From assembly GCF_036226765.1 (NCBI RefSeq), contig NZ_CP109017.1:1550001-1614000 (forward strand): DNA of 64,000 bases, in the 5' to 3' direction. Source of the DNA: Streptomyces sp. NBC_00670. GTDB lineage: Bacteria; Actinomycetota; Actinomycetes; Streptomycetales; Streptomycetaceae. The notes under the pieces are model-generated. The model had not been told where the DNA came from and made no database searches. It worked only from the letters and a program-made list of their open reading frames with translations. Made by a program: the position numbers and the translations under genes. Every line of letters begins with the position of its first letter. Position 1 is the first letter of the stretch. Shown here in pieces: positions 63,041 through 64,000 of this stretch.

Positions 63041-63388
63041 ATGGCGACGATCGAGGAGTGCCGTACGGCGCTGCGCAGATTCTCCGAGACCCTCGCGGGC
63101 GCGGAGGGTGACGCTGCGGCGGTCGCCGCCCTGGACCGCTCGCTGAGCTGCCGCATCACCGACCTGGACGTCACCTTCGTCGGCCGGCTGCGGGGCGGCC
63201 GGATCGAGGTGCGCGACACCGTGCGCGGACTGCCGCCCGAGAAGGCCGAGATACGGCTGGCGATGACGGGCGACGACCTGGTGGCCCTGGTCGACGGCGA
63301 ACTGCAGTTCGCGCGGGCGTGGGGTTCGGGCCGGGTCAAACTGGAGGCGGGGCTGCGGGACCTGTTCCGGCTCAGGAAGCTTCTGTAG
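63041..63388 (+). CDS. SCP2 sterol-binding domain protein
   Basis: The product is 115 residues (MATIEECRTALRRFSETLAG), with an ATG two codons earlier as an alternative. The SCP2-like fold is suggested by SLSCRITDLDVTFVGRLRGG, EIRLAMTGDDLVALVDGELQ, FARAWGSGRVKLEAGLRDLF and RLRKLL, typical of the short single-domain SCP2 proteins in Streptomyces. These bind lipids in a hydrophobic tunnel; the ligand is unknown. TACCGT eight bases upstream and absence of a Shine-Dalgarno fit a leaderless transcript, divergent from the small acidic gene. Confidence 0.88.
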   Translation: MATIEECRTALRRFSETLAGAEGDAAAVAALDRSLSCRITDLDVTFVGRLRGGRIEVRDTVRGLPPEKAEIRLAMTGDDLVALVDGELQFARAWGSGRVKLEAGLRDLFRLRKLL

Positions 63389-63397
63389 CCGGTTCAC

Positions 63398-63501
63398 CCG
63401 CGGCCGGTGCAGGGGCCGTGCTTCCGCGGCCGTTCAGGAGGCTTCCGCGGCCGGTGCAGGGGCCGTGCTTCCGCGGCCGTTCAGGAGGCTTCCGCGGCCG
63501 G
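63398..63501. repeat. 47-bp tandem duplication over the ABC gene stop codon
   Basis: Two identical 47-bp units (63398-63444 and 63445-63491) are followed by the first 10 bp of a third. Each unit contains the sequence around the ABC ATPase stop codon (TCAGGAGGCTTCCGCGGCCG on +). Only the inner copy is used as the stop. Confidence 0.9.
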
Positions 63502-64000
63502 CTCGGGGACCTTCTCGCGGGGAGCCTCGGTCTCCGCCTGCGCACGGGCCCTGCGGGCCGCCGGCACCACCAGCGGGGTCCCCGTCTCCGGGTCGTCGAT
63601 GATCTGGCAGCGCAGCCCGAAGACCTCCTCGACCAGCTCCGCCGTGACGATCTCCTTCGGCGCCCCCTCGGCCACCACCCGCCCGTCCCGCAGCGCGACG
63701 AGATGCGTGGCGTACCGGGCCGCGTGGTTGAGGTCGTGCAGGACGGCGACGAGTGTGCGCCCCTGTTCCTCGTGCAGATCGGCGCAGAGGTCGAGGACGT
63801 CGATCTGGTGCTGGATGTCGAGGTAGGTGGTCGGCTCGTCCAGGAGCAGCAGCGGGGTCTGCTGGGCGAGCGCCATGGCGATCCAGACCCGCTGCCGCTG
63901 CCCGCCGGACAGCTCGTCGACGTAGCGGTCGGCGAGCTCGCCGACCCGGGTGCGGGCCATCGACTCCCGGACCACCCGCTCGTCCTCGGCCGACCACTGC
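63481..64000 (-). CDS. Siderophore/iron ABC transporter ATP-binding protein, C-terminal part
   Basis: The gene runs off the window end, so the Walker A half is missing; about 172 C-terminal residues are visible. The ABC signature DELSGGQRQRVWIAMALAQQ and Walker B TPLLLLDEPTTYLDIQHQID, the H-loop VAVLHDLNHAARYATHLVAL, and the loop GAPKEIVTAELVEEVFGLRC match the FepC/FecE/FhuC family that powers ferric-siderophore, heme or cobalamin uptake. The variable C-terminal 35 residues (ARRARAQAETEAPREKVPEP) end in AAEAS. The permease genes are likely upstream, outside the window. Confidence 0.93.
   Translation of the reverse strand, partial: QWSAEDERVVRESMARTRVGELADRYVDELSGGQRQRVWIAMALAQQTPLLLLDEPTTYLDIQHQIDVLDLCADLHEEQGRTLVAVLHDLNHAARYATHLVALRDGRVVAEGAPKEIVTAELVEEVFGLRCQIIDDPETGTPLVVPAARRARAQAETEAPREKVPEPAAEAS

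Overview
The window is high-GC DNA with strong third-position GC bias, GTG and TTG starts and purine-rich ribosome binding sites. It comes from the chromosome of a filamentous actinomycete, almost certainly Streptomyces: it holds an LAXTG-type wall-anchored protein, a SepF-like protein, a resuscitation-promoting factor, a streptogrisin-like protease and tlyA-ppnK-recN. From memory, not checked, the order dnaE2 ... der ... ald ... pyrG ... recN matches the S. coelicolor core chromosome around SCO1720-SCO1785. No phage, insertion sequence, CRISPR array, rRNA or tRNA gene was seen.

Layout. 1-6.6 kb: a cut-off DUF4331 protein, a TPR membrane protein, a His-rich NicO-type metal exporter, a Ser/Thr kinase and a secreted SGNH hydrolase. 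6.8-14.3 kb: accessory genes (AAA ATPase, DUF72, GntR, GNAT, DUF402, methyltransferase, a 44-residue small protein, a sortase-anchored copper monooxygenase, and a MarR/cupin divergon with twin palindromic operators). 14.5-19.1 kb: dnaE2 with a LexA box, coupled to a Y-family polymerase-like gene that appears to lack catalytic residues. 19.2-25.7 kb: a MarR/NmrA unit with operators in the promoter, slipin, protease, DUF1684, a cysteine-tailed DUF5685 protein and a SepF-like gene. 25.8-39.2 kb: acyl-CoA dehydrogenase, MFS exporter, PIG-V-like mannosyltransferase, PAP2 phosphatase, I78 inhibitor, solitary ctaD, glycosyltransferase pair, Rpf and two hypothetical genes.

39.2-50.1 kb is a minus-strand housekeeping series: parA, an RHH protein, scpA, scpB, rluB, aroH, tyrA, cmk, plsC and der, with many 1-16 bp start/stop overlaps, and ald upstream of parA. 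50.3-64 kb: a STAND/TPR protein, NUDIX hydrolase, pyrG, a divergent GH15 enzyme, a glycosyltransferase, recN-ppnK-tlyA, a small acidic protein, an SCP2 protein and the end of a siderophore-type ABC ATPase.

The least-explained structure is a two-module hairpin repeat. Four copies (about 1.05, 11.8, 27.1 and 46.7 kb) all lie in the same + orientation whatever the strand of the flanking genes, and their stems show compensatory base changes. One copy is translated as the N-terminus of the TPR protein. Other points to follow are the LexA-boxed dnaE2/dead-polymerase pair, the 16-cysteine tail of the DUF5685 protein, two MarR units with readable operators, and two fresh-looking tandem duplications (17 bp x 4.7 after recN, 47 bp x 2.2 over the ABC gene stop codon).
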